Below are positions 1 through 11,899 of a stretch of DNA of 64,000 bases, one piece after another. Location of the stretch: NCBI GenBank assembly GCA_021521415.1, contig JAIQDT010003778.1:124001-188000 (forward strand), written 5' to 3'. The position numbers and the translations under genes were made by a program. Under the pieces are notes generated by a model that was not told the origin of the DNA, did no database searches, and was given only the letters and a program-made list of their open reading frames with translations. The DNA comes from Bidens hawaiensis (Eukaryota > Streptophyta > Magnoliopsida > Asterales > Asteraceae). Position 1 is the stretch's first letter; each line of letters starts with the position of its first letter.

Positions 1-2676
1 CCTGTTTCAAATTCACCTTTCCGAGCAGATATAACCTGAGTGTGTGTGTGTGTGTGTGGGAGAGAGTGAGATAAAAAAACATGTAATTAAGCAAGTAATT
101 AAGCTATCACAATACAGATAAGCAAGGCTGCACTGAAACAAGCAATTACCAGTACACCAATATCAGCCTGAGAAGCACCACTGATCATATTAGGTACATA
201 ACTTTTATGTCCCTGAAAGATGCACAAAACCATTAAAATGATCATCAAAAAATCAACTAGACATTCTCATAATTATAAGAAAAATTGCATTGTAGTCTTC
301 CTATTTCACTACATCAAAAACGGTAAAGACAGTTACCGGTGCATCCAATATAGTAAATCGTGTAGTATCTGTCTCAAAATGTGCTCTCCCAACTTCAACT
401 GTAATACCCTATAATGCGCAATTTGGTATTGAAGTAATACAAAGGTCAAGCATAAACCAGAACAAGAATAAACTCTTTTGTCTCAAATGAATGAAGTGGA
501 TATAAAGTACCTTCACCCTCTCCTCTGCATTGGTATCCATAATGTATGCCATATACCTAGTATGAAATAAAAGTGAAAGTTAAGTGAACATAAAGAAGCA
601 TATCGAAACAACACACCCTGTTCAAAACCATAAAGGTCCCGAGAAAAAAGACCACAAACATGAAACATCATTTATTTTAAGTCAAAACAGAAACATTAGG
701 TTGTACTTGACAAAAAGAAAAGGTAGAAAGATGAGTAGCATGTGAGTTGGATTCAGAAAACGATAAATCATGCTGAACAATACAGCTTATAACAATACAC
801 AACTAAGATATAGAAGTAAAAACATAATCAATAATAAGTAAACTCAAACTCCAGAAACAGCTTACCAGCTCTCTCTACTCTTATCCTTGGCTTCTTTCTC
901 ATACTTTTGAATCGTTCGCTCATCAACTTGACCACTGAGGTATAGTATCTGACCACCAATAGTTGACTTTCCAGCATCTATAGCTCATATCACAAAACAA
1001 AAAAGTATCAGATCATCATATGCAAGGGTCTGTACGGTCAGGTAGCTTTACAGAAAACCGACTAATCATTCTATAAAATAGTACAGATGAGCATGAACTC
1101 AGGATATATACCGACATAGTTGGTTAAGATGGTGGACCATATAACTAAATAAATATAACAAAAGTTAAAATGAAACTATGTTTAATATGGCCTGCCTTTA
1201 AAAGTTCTAAAAAGTGCAAATCAATCATTTCCATAAGAAGCAAAATTTACAATCAAAACTGAAATCATAGGCCAACATGAGCCTAAACTAGCAAAAAAGA
1301 CAAAACAAAACAAAACAAAACAAAATCAAGTGCTTAAAACTCGGTTCATACACCCTGCAAAAATAACCACTGAAGAGAATAGCCACCTACCAACATGACC
1401 GATGAATACCACATTCAAATGCCTCTTTTTGTCCTTTTCGACCTCCTCCTCAATTGGTTCTGAAGCAGTACTTTGCTCTTTCACTGCATTCAAATAATTA
1501 ACTTCGTTTGAGAGATCACAATATTTGTTAGGGCAATTTAGAAAGTATAGACACAGTTTCAGTAAGAAACCTTCAACCACAGCAGTTGGCTCAGTATGCT
1601 CTGTTTTGGAGTCAGCATTTTCATCCGTGTGGTCAGCGATATGTGACTCATCCTTCAGATCTGCAGACATAAAAAGTATACACAATAACAATCAAACATT
1701 GCACTCATATTAGAAAGACTAAACCAAAAAGTATAGTTCTGTATACACACAATAACAACCTATGAGAGAGTGACAGTAGATAATATTGTCAAAAGTTTGT
1801 TTCTAAAGCAAGAAGAGAGACGGTTTAGAAACTGTTCTCTCATAGACATGTATCAATTAACACTTGATACGCACACATATATATTCCTTAACTTTTATTT
1901 ACGGGCCTTTGCAATAATGAAATGACATCAAAAAAACAAAATAAAGGAATTAACACTACAGGTGGCATAGGTTCATCATTTCTAGGTCTTTTAACTTTGT
2001 TTAACGCTACACCAAATAGACCACCATATGACAACGTAAATTTGCACATTAACTTAAGTTCATCATTAATTGTGGCAATTATATGAAATGCTAAATTCTT
2101 ACCTTCTTTCACATTATCAGAAGCCACTAATTCTTCAGGCTCTCCACCATTCTCATTAGGCACAATATTACTATCTTCAGCTAGCATTTAAGAAAATAGT
2201 TTAATAACATCACAGAATTTTCAATATTTCCAAATCCCCTTTACACTTCCATCATTTTCAGTAGTACTGTGAATCTACTTTAAAGAAATTTAAAAAGAGC
2301 ACCAAAGTAATACAAAGTTCTATAAGTGAACATTTCACAGATCAATACATAACTTTTCCAGATCAGCCTTCAAGATAGAGAGTACAAATAAAAAAACAAC
2401 CACAAATGTCGATCGAATCAGATCAAATAACATACCAGATGAGTCAAGCTGCAATGCACGAATGTCGTCCTTGATATTATCTATAAATGAAAGAAAAGAA
2501 ATCAGTAAACACTTAAATGTGCATACATTAAACGATCAGAGAATTTTATACTCAAAACAAATTGAAATCGGATCGCATTCACGATCTAATTGAAGATAGT
2601 GAACTTAAATACACGAGCTAAGGTCTGGCAAAGATGTACGAAATAAAAACATAGCAAAACTCTGAAGCTTACCCAT
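1..2676 (-). CDS. ERF3: Eukaryotic release factor 3 (eRF3/SUP35-like GTPase), 5' part, truncated by the window edge
   Basis: This GTPase works with eRF1 in translation termination in the cytosol. Coding exons on the minus strand, read from frame and GT-AG signals, are 2673-2676, 2436-2480, 2103-2180, 1571-1660, 1391-1483, 866-977, 511-556, 337-408, 150-212 and 1-35; phases agree at every junction, giving about 212 codons. The short N-terminus has the plant-type ALQLDS motif followed by an acidic Glu/Asp-rich region. The GTPase core starts at RHLNVVFIGHVDAGKST (P-loop), continues through KYEKEAKDKSRESW and GITVEVGRAHFET (switch I) to DAPGHKSYVPNMISGA (G3/switch II), and is cut at ARKGEFETG. 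The rest of the G domain and the beta-barrel domains lie outside the window. The first coding exon supplies only ATG plus one base. No disruption is seen. HBS1-like GTPases are related, but the N-terminus and spacing fit eRF3 better. Confidence 0.93.
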
Positions 2677-4830
2677 TTTAGTAAGCTGCGAATATGATTT
2701 ACTACACGACAATGAAATATGGTTGATAGAGTGAATGCTTGGCGTCACCCTGAAAGAGAAAGAAACATTAGGCTTCCTGCGGAAGTATAAATTTAGATAT
2801 TTATAATGTTTAAATGTTATAAAATCGTAACTAAATGTCAAATTTGTTCACGTAAAGTATCCGCTCATAATAAATGATATATAGTCATGACGCTGAACTT
2901 AAAAAACAATATAAGGTGTATAACAGCATATAACGACAGAATAAAGCATTCAAACTACAAAGAGACAGAGAGTGAAAAGAAGCAATAAATGAATTAGTCA
3001 AACAAAAAAGTGCATTCAACTCATCTCCTATGTTAAAATTAGAATAAAACATGCAAAAAGCATCCTAAATATCACATAATTTTTAGAATTAGTTGTTTAA
3101 CATTTAATAAACGGAAAAAAATGTAAACGTGAATTTAAAACTGATTAAATAAATCATTTATCCTAACAGAGTTTATTCAGCAGCAAATATGTCAAGGATT
3201 ATCCTAAAACCTTCACATGTGGAAAAAAGATGCAATAAACAAGTTAAATAAACTAAAACTGCATTTAAATCATCAATTAGGTTAGAATTCAGATAACAGA
3301 TACTACAATTATCCTAAATCCTTCACATGCAGAAAACAGAAGCTGTAAACAAGTTTGCTAAACTAAATCTGCATTTAAATCATCAATTAAATTAAAATTC
3401 AGAAAACAGATACAATAACTATCCTAAAACCTTCACATGCAGATAACAGAAGCAATAAACAACTTCGCTAAACTAAATCTGCATTCAAATCATTAATTAT
3501 GTTAAAATTCCGAAAACAGTACAATAATTAACCTAAGACCTTCACATGCAGAAAACAGAAGCTATAAACAAGTTCGCTAAATTAAATCTGCATTCAAATC
3601 GTTAATTATGTAAAAATTCCGAACAGATACAATAACTATCCTAAGACCTTCACATGCAGAAAACAGAAGCAATAAACAAGTTCGCCAAACTAAATCTGCA
3701 TTCAAATCGTTAATTATGTTAAAATTCCGAGCACATACCATAACTATCCTAAGACCTTCACATGCAGAAAACATAAGCAATAAACAAGTTCGCTAAACTA
3801 AATCTTCATTCAAATCATTAAATTATGTTAAAATTCCGAGCATATACCATAACTATCCTAAGACCTTCACATGCAGAAAACATAAGCAATAAACAAGTTC
3901 GCTAAACTAAATCTGCATTCAAATCATTAATTATGTTAAAATTCCGAAAACAGACACGTAAAAATCACCCTAAAACCTTAACATGCAGGAAGTAGAAGCA
4001 CAGTCAAATTTATTAAACAAAAACTACATTCAAATCATCTATCAGGTTAGAACTTCAATAATAGATACAACGATTAACCTACAACCTTCACATGCAGATA
4101 ACAGAAACAATAAACAACTTCGCTAAACTAAATCAGCCATTAAATCGTCAATTAGGTTAAAATTCCAATAACAGATACATCGATAATACTAAAACCTTCA
4201 CATGCAGTAATCAGAAGCAATAAACAACTTCGCTAAACTAAATCAGCACTCAAATCAACAATTAAATCATAAATTAGGTTAGAATTCAGATAACAGATGC
4301 AAATATCATCCTAAAACCTTCACATGCAGCAATCAGAAGCTATAAACAAGTTCGCTAAACTAAATCTGCATTCAAATCATCAATTAGGCTATAATTCGGC
4401 TAACTGATACAACAAGTATCCAAAATCAGCATTCAAATCATCCTAAAACCTTCAGAAGCAGATAACAGAAGCAATAAACAAGTTCGCTAAACAAAATCAG
4501 CACTGAAATCATCAACTAGGCTATAAATCGGTTAACCGATACAACGATTAACCTAAAACCTTCGCATGCAGATAACAGAAGCTATAAACAATTTCGCTAA
4601 GCTAAATCAGCACTCAAATCATCAATTAGGTTAAAATCTGTTAACAGAAGCAATAATTAAGCTAAAACCTTCACACGCGTGAAACAGAAGCAATCAAAGG
4701 AGTATCCGAGAGTGTTGAAAGGATTACCGGCTGAAACAGATGCACCGATTGAGATGCCGATGAGAGTGCTGATGAAAATCTAGAAATTAGGGCAAAAGCC
4801 GCAAGATGAATCACGGAGTCACAGCAGTTG
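2677..4830 (-). other. 5'UTR of the eRF3 gene with a ~2-kb leader intron
   Basis: Upstream of the eRF3 ATG a polypyrimidine tract and CAG acceptor (exon base at 2749) are visible. A matching donor, CCG|GTAATC, lies at 4728/4727. This predicts a leader intron of about 1,978 bp (2750-4727), with the first leader exon from 4728 to roughly 4830. Just beyond it are GGCCCA/TGGGCC-type motifs (about 4830-4836), common in promoters of plant translation genes, and a weak TATA-like stretch near 4851-4856. The leader exon and transcription start are inferred; no transcript data are available here. Confidence 0.55.
3190..4690. repeat. ~109-bp tandem repeat, about 14 units, inside the eRF3 leader intron
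   Basis: The marker CTTCAC (or a near variant) followed by ATGCAG recurs at 3211, 3321, 3431, 3540, 3648, 3756, 3865, 3977, 4086, 4196, 4318, 4450, 4560 and 4669. Spacing is 108-112 bp except for two longer steps (122 and 132). Each unit also carries a TTCGCTAAACTAAATC-type block and an AATTATGTTAAAATTC-type block. Units in the centre (3540-3980) are most alike and the outer ones more diverged, as expected for an array that grew by unequal exchange. Confidence 0.9.
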
Positions 4831-4938
4831 GGCCCGTTGGACCGGTGGGTTTATATGTAGGCCGCCTTCGTTGGGCTTATTAGATGGTTATTTTTGTTAA
4901 GGAAGTCTGAACCTTGTTTGAAAATTTAAATGCGAATA

Positions 4939-5385
4939 GGTTCAAGTCAAATTAGATAAAAAGTTTAATAAATGAATATTGTAATGAACTCTTTTCGAGA
5001 GAATTTTGGTAGAGTTACAATCAACTTCTAAAACATGAGTTAGTAAAACGATTTTATTTACCTGTTATTGCTTATTTATTCGTTTGGATAAACTTTGAAG
5101 TATACATATTTGTTTTTATTTGAAGAGGGTTGAACCCGGTTTAATCTATGCGCATCAAAAGGTTCAAGTCAAATTAGATAATAAAAAAGTTCGATAAACG
5201 AATGGTGTTAAAGAACTCTTTTCAAGTGAATTTCTATAGAGTTACGATCAGGGTATAAAACACTTATGCACGAGTTATTTGAACTGTCTTATTTGCCTGC
5301 TATAGCTCATTTATTCATTTGGATAATCTTTCAATTGATGTGATCTAAACTGTACGTAGACGTATTTGTTTTTATTGAAGAAATA
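4939..5385. repeat. Imperfect direct duplication, ~222-bp shift, intergenic
   Basis: The block starting GGTTCAAGTCAAATTAGATA at 4939 returns at 5161. It is followed in both copies by AACTCTTTTC, a GAGTTAC block, a TTATTTATTC-type block and TATTTGTTTTTATT. The copies differ by many substitutions and small indels. No coding frame is conserved. The remaining DNA to about 6000 is AT-rich with nothing I can name. Confidence 0.75.
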
Positions 5386-6004
5386 TATATACTTCTAGAA
5401 AGAACTATATTTTATAAGTGTATATTAATATGCGTTTGTACTTGTGATTTGTTGGCATTGGTTTTGGTAACCAAAAGTTGATATTATATTTAATATGATT
5501 ACAAGAATATCTCACGTATTGGGTTCGATATCACACATTCATACCATATAATATATGATCATGACAAACGTAATCTATACATTTGCATACATTTACATGG
5601 TGGAAACAAACCAATAAAGGATTATCCGACCAAGATGCTAGCTGGACTTGAATTTACTTAACTTTTTTTTGGCTAATTCAAGTGAACTACGAGTAATTTA
5701 CGAATTGTTATTTTACTTATTTGTCGACACAAGTGTCACGTTAGCTTCACCATTATTTTTCACAAGTTTTTTAGTAGAAAATATATTTCTAAGAAAACAA
5801 AAGAAAAAAATACATTTTCTTATTTAACTAATTTTTAATGCATATAAATACACCTTTTTTTATTTTCTTTTACAAAATTAACTATTTTTATAAAATTATG
5901 TTTATACGAGAAAACTAATGATTATATACCAAAAAGGGTGATTTTATAAATTTATTAGAAAAGGTTTTTTTAACTTTTATATAAGCATCTTCTATTTAAT
6001 AACA

Positions 6005-6256
6005 AATCTATGGAGATAGTCAGGTTGATTCAAGACAATAAAGCCACTTCGTTCCTATGGGTTAACGCGGGAGCAAACGAGCATTTTTAGTTGGGAAGGT
6101 GGTGTAAGTTCAATTTTGTAACTTTCCTCTATATTTCTTTCGTGTTGTATGTTTTGCTTGTTTCATTGATTTTTTTTCTTTTCCTTGTATGATTGGGGGT
6201 CTTGCTTCTTGTGACCTTTGTTTTATTAAAGTTGGCCTTTCAAAAAAAAAAACAAA
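6005..6256 (+). mobile_element. 3' end of an L1-type LINE (degenerate) with poly-A tail
   Basis: A short frame from 6010 reads SFLWVNAGANEHF, a stop, then GRWCKFNF. This resembles the W...W.WC.FN tail that ends many plant L1 reverse-transcriptase ORFs. It is followed by a T-rich 3' untranslated stretch, an ATTAAAGTTGGCCTTTC block and an A-tract at about 6242-6252, a common ending of plant L1 copies. It is 5'-truncated and has an internal stop. Family assignment is from memory of such ends; no target-site duplication was verified. Confidence 0.5.
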
Positions 6257-6414
6257 TTACCAACATTTTAGTCCAGATTTTCACAATGATAAAAGTGAAA
6301 CCATGAAAATACATTATACATCAAGGAGAATTAACTGTATTCTAATAAATAAACTAATCCCAAAATAATATATCCCACCGAATACTGCACTACTTCTAGT
6401 GTATTAGGTGGCTT

Positions 6415-9400
6415 TTAACAAGGTTTTTGTACAATGAAAACTGGACCAGAATTTAAACAATTCAGACTCCAATAACAACCATCAATGTCCAAACAGCCCG
6501 CACGCCACTTAACTTCATACGAACCCAAAGGAAACATAGAAACATCAAGCACACAAGTCGAGAAACCTTGGCCTTTTCGGTTAGGTCTAAAACAGACAAT
6601 CGATTCTGTTAACTGCACATCATCATCTTTCTCACACTTGTTCACATACTTAACTAGCTTATCATTCAACTCTAAAACAGTATCATCTGCCCAATCATGC
6701 ATATTCACCTTTGTTTGGCTTTGACTAGGTTGTTGATAAGACGTTTTACATTGAAGAATGCAATAAAGTTTGGTAATCCGAGCTTGGAATTCTGGTAAAA
6801 TGTTATTTAATTGAAGGCATAGATCTAGATGGAGATGATGACCTGGCAGGACAGAGATTTTTGCACCATTTCCAGAGTCTCGGTTCATCGCAAACAGTTG
6901 ACAAGATACACAGGGCCTGCAAATTATATGTAAACTTAATTAGTACAGAGAATTTAAACTAAAAAGCTCAATGAAAAAACCCTGAATACTTAATTAGTTC
7001 ACCTTTATGCATAATTAGTGTGGGTCAAATATGATTACAAGATTATATTATTTCATTAACAATATAACTTCTTAGATATGATTATTTAGTAGGTCTTGCC
7101 AAAACGAGTGGGCGAGGTCAGGTAATGGATCAAAAGTTTCAGGCCAAACCAGGTCGTTTGAAAAAGTATCAGTTTCGCTCGGGTCAAGACAAATTTTGAC
7201 CAAAATGGACTTGGGTTAACCCTAGAAAAAAAAAGCATTTCAAGTCAAAACCTCAAACATGGTAGCCTGAAAAAAGTATTACTTTCGATCGGGTCAGAAC
7301 AAATATGGGCTCGGGTTAAAACTAAGCCAATTCTTTTTATTTTACTTTTTTGACCGGTTCGATATAAAACATAACCCAAATCGACTTGTTCATAAATAAT
7401 CACATCATGATTATCACGTGTTAAGAGGATGCAATCATTTGGCATACCTTAAACTGAAGAAATATGTTGGAGTCATAAATGAGACATTCAAACACTTCTT
7501 TAAAACATCAAGCTGAAGCTCCAATCCATCATTAACTATTTGCAATTGAACTTCATCATCATTTTCATGCATTCTGTATGCTGCATTTTGTAAGTCTACA
7601 ACTCCCTTGACCGCGAATCGGCAAATCTTTAAAATACTTGCTACTTCATATGTATTTTCCAACAGAGTTTTTGATTGTTGACCAAAAGAGATCTTAGGTT
7701 GACCAATACAAGTCTTTAAAAGCAACAAAAGCTCTTTACTAGTTTCCTGGTCTATATACCAAAGCCGAGCCACTAGGTCATGTATAAGCATAGAATGAAA
7801 ACCACTAGATAAATTAACGTTCTCGAATTGAAAGAAAAGAGAAAAACCAGTAATAAAGGCCAAAACCGAACAGCTTAACGCATAAGCAGAAATGATGATT
7901 TGACTCGTGGAGTCCATGCCCATAAATGACGTGGCAACTAGATCATATTCACGTGCCAATTTCATTAAACGTGTAGATAGTTGTGTAAGCGGTTGAACCA
8001 GTGAACCATCATGATGCAAATGTCTGTTTTGCCCTTGGCTAAATGAATTGGTACCCAAAAGCCTAAAGGCATGAACTGCAATTTCAATAACATTTGTCCT
8101 TAGACCCAAAAACTGAATCTGAAAATAGTGTCGGCCACATGGCGTGACATCATTGGATGACAGTATTTCCTTTGAAACCTGAAGAATTTTGCAAACCCCA
8201 TCAAGACTTTCAATATTGTCATCTGTTGGTTTGCTTATTTCACCAAAAACTCCTGTTATCGGTAATGAAGATCGGTTATTGACTAACCAATTTAACAGAG
8301 TTGACCGCTCTTTTGGTAAACTGCAATATAGAACTTTCATTTCTGAATACGCAAATAACGTCAAAGAAGTTAACCATTGATGGAAGGATTCAGAATGAAC
8401 TTTGGTTGTAAACTCTCCGAAAATAAACGCAGCTGTAAACCACGCCCCATTAAAACACGCGTATTTTCCAGCTTTATAAGCCAACCAACAATCTTTCACT
8501 TCCATAAGTTTCTTTGCTTTCTCTAGTGCAAGAGCTTCTTTTTCAATCATGTATGCATTATCAGCATTATCAGAATTGCATTCTTTTATTTGCTTAAATA
8601 ACAGAAGATGATAGATAATGTGCACATAGTAATCAAAATAACTGCATCCACACACATCTTGAATCAAAAGGTTCACAACATTCTGGATTTGGCTAGTCAA
8701 AGTTCCATATTTGACCGTGATTTTTAGACACTTGTTGACCACTTTTGATACACAAACCGCAAGCTTTGGTCCGAATGTTCCATGATCCTTATTCAGTAGG
8801 CATTTGATAAAAAGATGGAGCTTATTTATAGCAAGTTCACCAATATTAGGGGATTTGCGAAGCAAAAAGTTGATTATCTTAAATAAGCTCCAAATTTCTT
8901 GCTCTGTTTCTATGTTGGGTTGACTAAGATTTAAAACCGAGTTTGTTAGCAAAGTGATGCGATCCATGAGAAATGAAATCGTTTGCAATGTGAAAGTTTT
9001 ATCATTTTCATCATATGTCATGTCTACTTTTCTTGTGAATTTCACAGATAAATCTGCTAGAAAATGCATGGCAAAGAGTCTGTTTGATACGAATGGAGAT
9101 TGCATTACGTTCTCAACAATAGCTAAAATCTTGGTGAAACATTCGTTTATTTCTGAACAACTGAAGGTTAACATCTTGGACATCATGATCTGCAAATATC
9201 CTCAAATACATAAGAAATGATAACTAGAGCATTTAATACTTTCATTATATATTAATGATGTAAATGCGTATAGAGGTGGAAAATGAACAGGCTGGGTAAC
9301 GGGTCAAAATGGGTTGTGTTGAAGCAAAACACTTTTTGACCAAAACTAAGTTATTTCAATAGCAATCGAGCTTCTTGAAAGTTTTATGCACTAAAAATAC

Positions 9401-11577
9401 ACTTTATCCGACTTTTGACTCGTTTGACCCGTTTCCTTCTAAACTAATAAACATAATCTGATAAATAATGGGCCAAATTCGCACCTCTTAACACTTATGT
9501 GTTGAGATATTCAAAGACTCAAGCACAATACCAACCTCATACAAAATATGGATCGCATCATGCTGCATCACTGGTGGGAGTTCTTCATTTAGTATGTTGA
9601 ACATTGCAGTCATCAGTTTTGTTGTAGGAGAAAGACGAAAGCGACTTCTTGATAAAACAATGTTTAGACATCTTAAAGATGTTGCTCTTAGTAACATTGA
9701 CTTATCTTGGCTTAAATATGTTAGAAGCAAATCTACCTGAACCAAGAAGTGGCACACACGCTAATTTTATCGAGTAAATTAAAGGACATGTAAAATAATA
9801 TGAGGAACAAAGTAATACCTGCCTAGAAACCAGGAGTGCTGATCTGGAAGCAATATTTGAGAGTGAAATCAGCATATTTGTCACAATATCATCTTCTACT
9901 AAACCTAAGATCAGCTTTATCCCCTCCTACAGTGAGTTTTGGAGCATAATAAAAAAAGTCATATAGCTAGCAACAAGAAAAGTGCTTGTGTATCATGCTA
10001 ATCTTTGAAAAATATAAAATATATATAAAAGCTCGTAAGCCGTACTAGATAGTGCAGAAGATCTTCCTAGTTTTGCAAAAGCACGAACGCCTGCTAGCCT
10101 ACCAGCAACCGCCATGTCAGATGATGAAACCACTCTAACTAACATCTCAAGGAACACACAAGCAAAGTCATCTGAGAACTCACAAAAGCATCCAGCAGCA
10201 AATAACGAGGCCCTGACCTTAATAAACATTTATACAAGTAAATAACCATTAATTATGCATTCAAAATTTCAGTTTATGTTATATAATAAACAATGTTCTT
10301 ATAATCATTACCTCTAGAACATGGCATGATACAATAGACGACAATACAAGATACCGAATCTCAGCGTTATCTTTAGCAAAATCAGACCAGCAGCCAAAAA
10401 GTGCTAACGACATTGCTCTAACTTCCTCGTCACCAGCGTTGAAACACAACTTTATTCTCTTCAAAAGTTCCAAGTGATTTGGTATCTTATAGTTTGAGAT
10501 AAAACCTTTGTTTTTCTTGTTAAAAGTTTTAGTTTTCCTGTGGTTCAACTCAGACAAGAACATCTTTACAATGCAGAGTTTGGTGTGTTTGTCACCTGAC
10601 ACAAATGTGTCAGCAAGGCGGAGAATTATGGCATTTGCAAATAGCTTATCCTCACCAGGAATTAAGCCAAACATGTCATATTCAGCCATAGTAAGCTCGG
10701 GTTCTTTGCTCCACCATTCCAGCCTGGCCCCAATTTCTTGAATGGCTTCTGTGCGTTTCCCTGAAAAGAAAATGATTTATAAAAATGAGATAAAAAAAAT
10801 TCATAACATTTATAAAAAGGTCTACAAATATAACCTACTTTGTTCTACAAATACAACCTAAGAATTATACCAGATTTGTGAGAAATTGGGGTGCAAATAA
10901 GCCGAGATGCTCGCGAGCTACTTGAGATCGGATCGATGAAAAGCTCGAAACAAGCCGAGCCTTATAGAGCCCAGGCCTCATATAAAGCCCGCTTAGTCAT
11001 CAAGCCCGAGCTCGAGCCTTGCATGTGAAGATCGTTGAGCCTAGTAACTCTTTTGGCCTTCAACATGTTAATTCACACTGCACAGTCGAGCTCGAGCTGA
11101 GCTTTCGGTCGTTTAAAGTACTACACACGAGCTCGAGCCGAGCTTAGGCTTGTTAAGATTTTTCTCATAATATATTAGAAATATAATAATTAATGTATAT
11201 AAATTAATTAATTATATATACCAAGCAAGCCGAGCTTGAGCTTGAGCTTGTAAAAACATCTCACAAGCTCCAAAAACGAGCCGAGCTCGGGCTCGTTTGA
11301 GTGAGAAAGCTTCATTGTCATCATACTAATTCACACACATGTCATTCTTTCAATTCAAACTTACACCAAGCTAATTAACAAAACAGTAACAGAGGCATAA
11401 TAATAATAATAATAATAATAATTTGTTATGTAATTGGAATAAATGGAAGAGTGTATAGGTATTCAATAATAAAGTCGAGGAAGTAAAAGAGGGTGACTCA
11501 CTAGGGTTGTTAGAGCGTAGGGCTTTGTCAAGCTGAATGCTCCAATCCATCGCACAAGCTGCCGGAGTTCTCTCCAT
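6415..11577 (-). CDS. Integrator complex subunit 7 homologue (DSP1/EMB1895-like), 7 exons
   Basis: INTS7 is an ARM/HEAT-repeat scaffold of the complex that cleaves the 3' end of snRNA precursors in the nucleus; the Arabidopsis counterpart is, from memory, DSP1/EMB1895. Minus-strand exons: 11502-11577 (ATG), 10312-10760, about 10032-10217, 9819-9926, 9536-9736, 7448-9189 and 6415-6916 (TAA). They give about 1,087 residues. Family marks are the N-terminal block AMDWSIQLDKALRS...RTEAIQEIGARLEWW, the LFANAIILRLADTFVSGDK region typical of the INTS7 N-terminus, and a long helical C-terminal half encoded largely by one 1.7-kb exon. All other junctions have GT-AG and matching phase, but exon 3 has no in-phase GT donor (see findings). 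Introns hold repeats: a GAGCTC-family copy and an (AAT)n run (about 11398-11422) in intron 1. No stop or frameshift is seen. Confidence 0.82.
10870..11310. repeat. GAGCTC-rich dispersed repeat, copy 1 (INTS7 intron 1)
   Basis: The stretch is dense in GAGCTCGAGC / GCCGAGCTTGAGC words on both sides of an AT-rich centre, so it can fold back on itself. Five further copies lie in the window (32.5, 35.4, 36.6, 39.3 and 59.5 kb). Better preserved copies start TAGGGGTGTAAAC, a hAT-like end, so I read the family as a non-autonomous hAT-type element. This copy has no clear terminal repeats. Confidence 0.6.
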
Positions 11578-11621
11578 ATACCTGAAACTCTTCCTTTGCG
11601 GTACGCTTGAATCAATCAATC

Positions 11622-11895
11622 AGAGGTGCACAAATCGGTTTAAACCAGAAACCGGTCCGGAACAAAACTCAAAACCGATTTATAATAGATTTCGGTTCGA
11701 AACCTGTTACTATCATTTTTGGTTTGAGTTTTGATTGGTTTTGGTTCGGATATTGACCAGTGTTTGGCCGGTTTTGGTCCAGTTAACCGATTTGGTTGAG
11801 AATATTACAAACTTTCTACATAATCGGTTTCAAACCGGTTCAGTTTTGGTTCGATTCTCGAGTCGGTTCGGTTAACTGGTTCTTTTGCCTACCTC
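11622..11895. repeat. CGGTT-rich MITE-like repeat upstream of INTS7
   Basis: The segment consists of ACCGGTT/CGGTTTAAACC-type words in both orientations. It begins AGAGGTGCACAAA and ends TTTTGCCTACCTCT, a degenerate inverted pair. A second stretch of the same style lies at 59850-60165. It sits directly next to the INTS7 start, so it may overlap the promoter. No target-site duplication could be matched. Confidence 0.45.
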
Positions 11896-11899
11896 TACT

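Noticed and set aside
3577..3780. Minus-strand frame across the 109-bp repeats
   Set aside because: The repeated peptide only reflects the tandem units in the eRF3 leader intron and has stops in neighbouring units.
7245..7445. Short minus-strand frame within INTS7 intron 6
   Set aside because: It lies between a clear donor at 7447 and acceptor at 6917 and in repeat-like GGTCAAAA / TCGGGTCA sequence, so it is intron.
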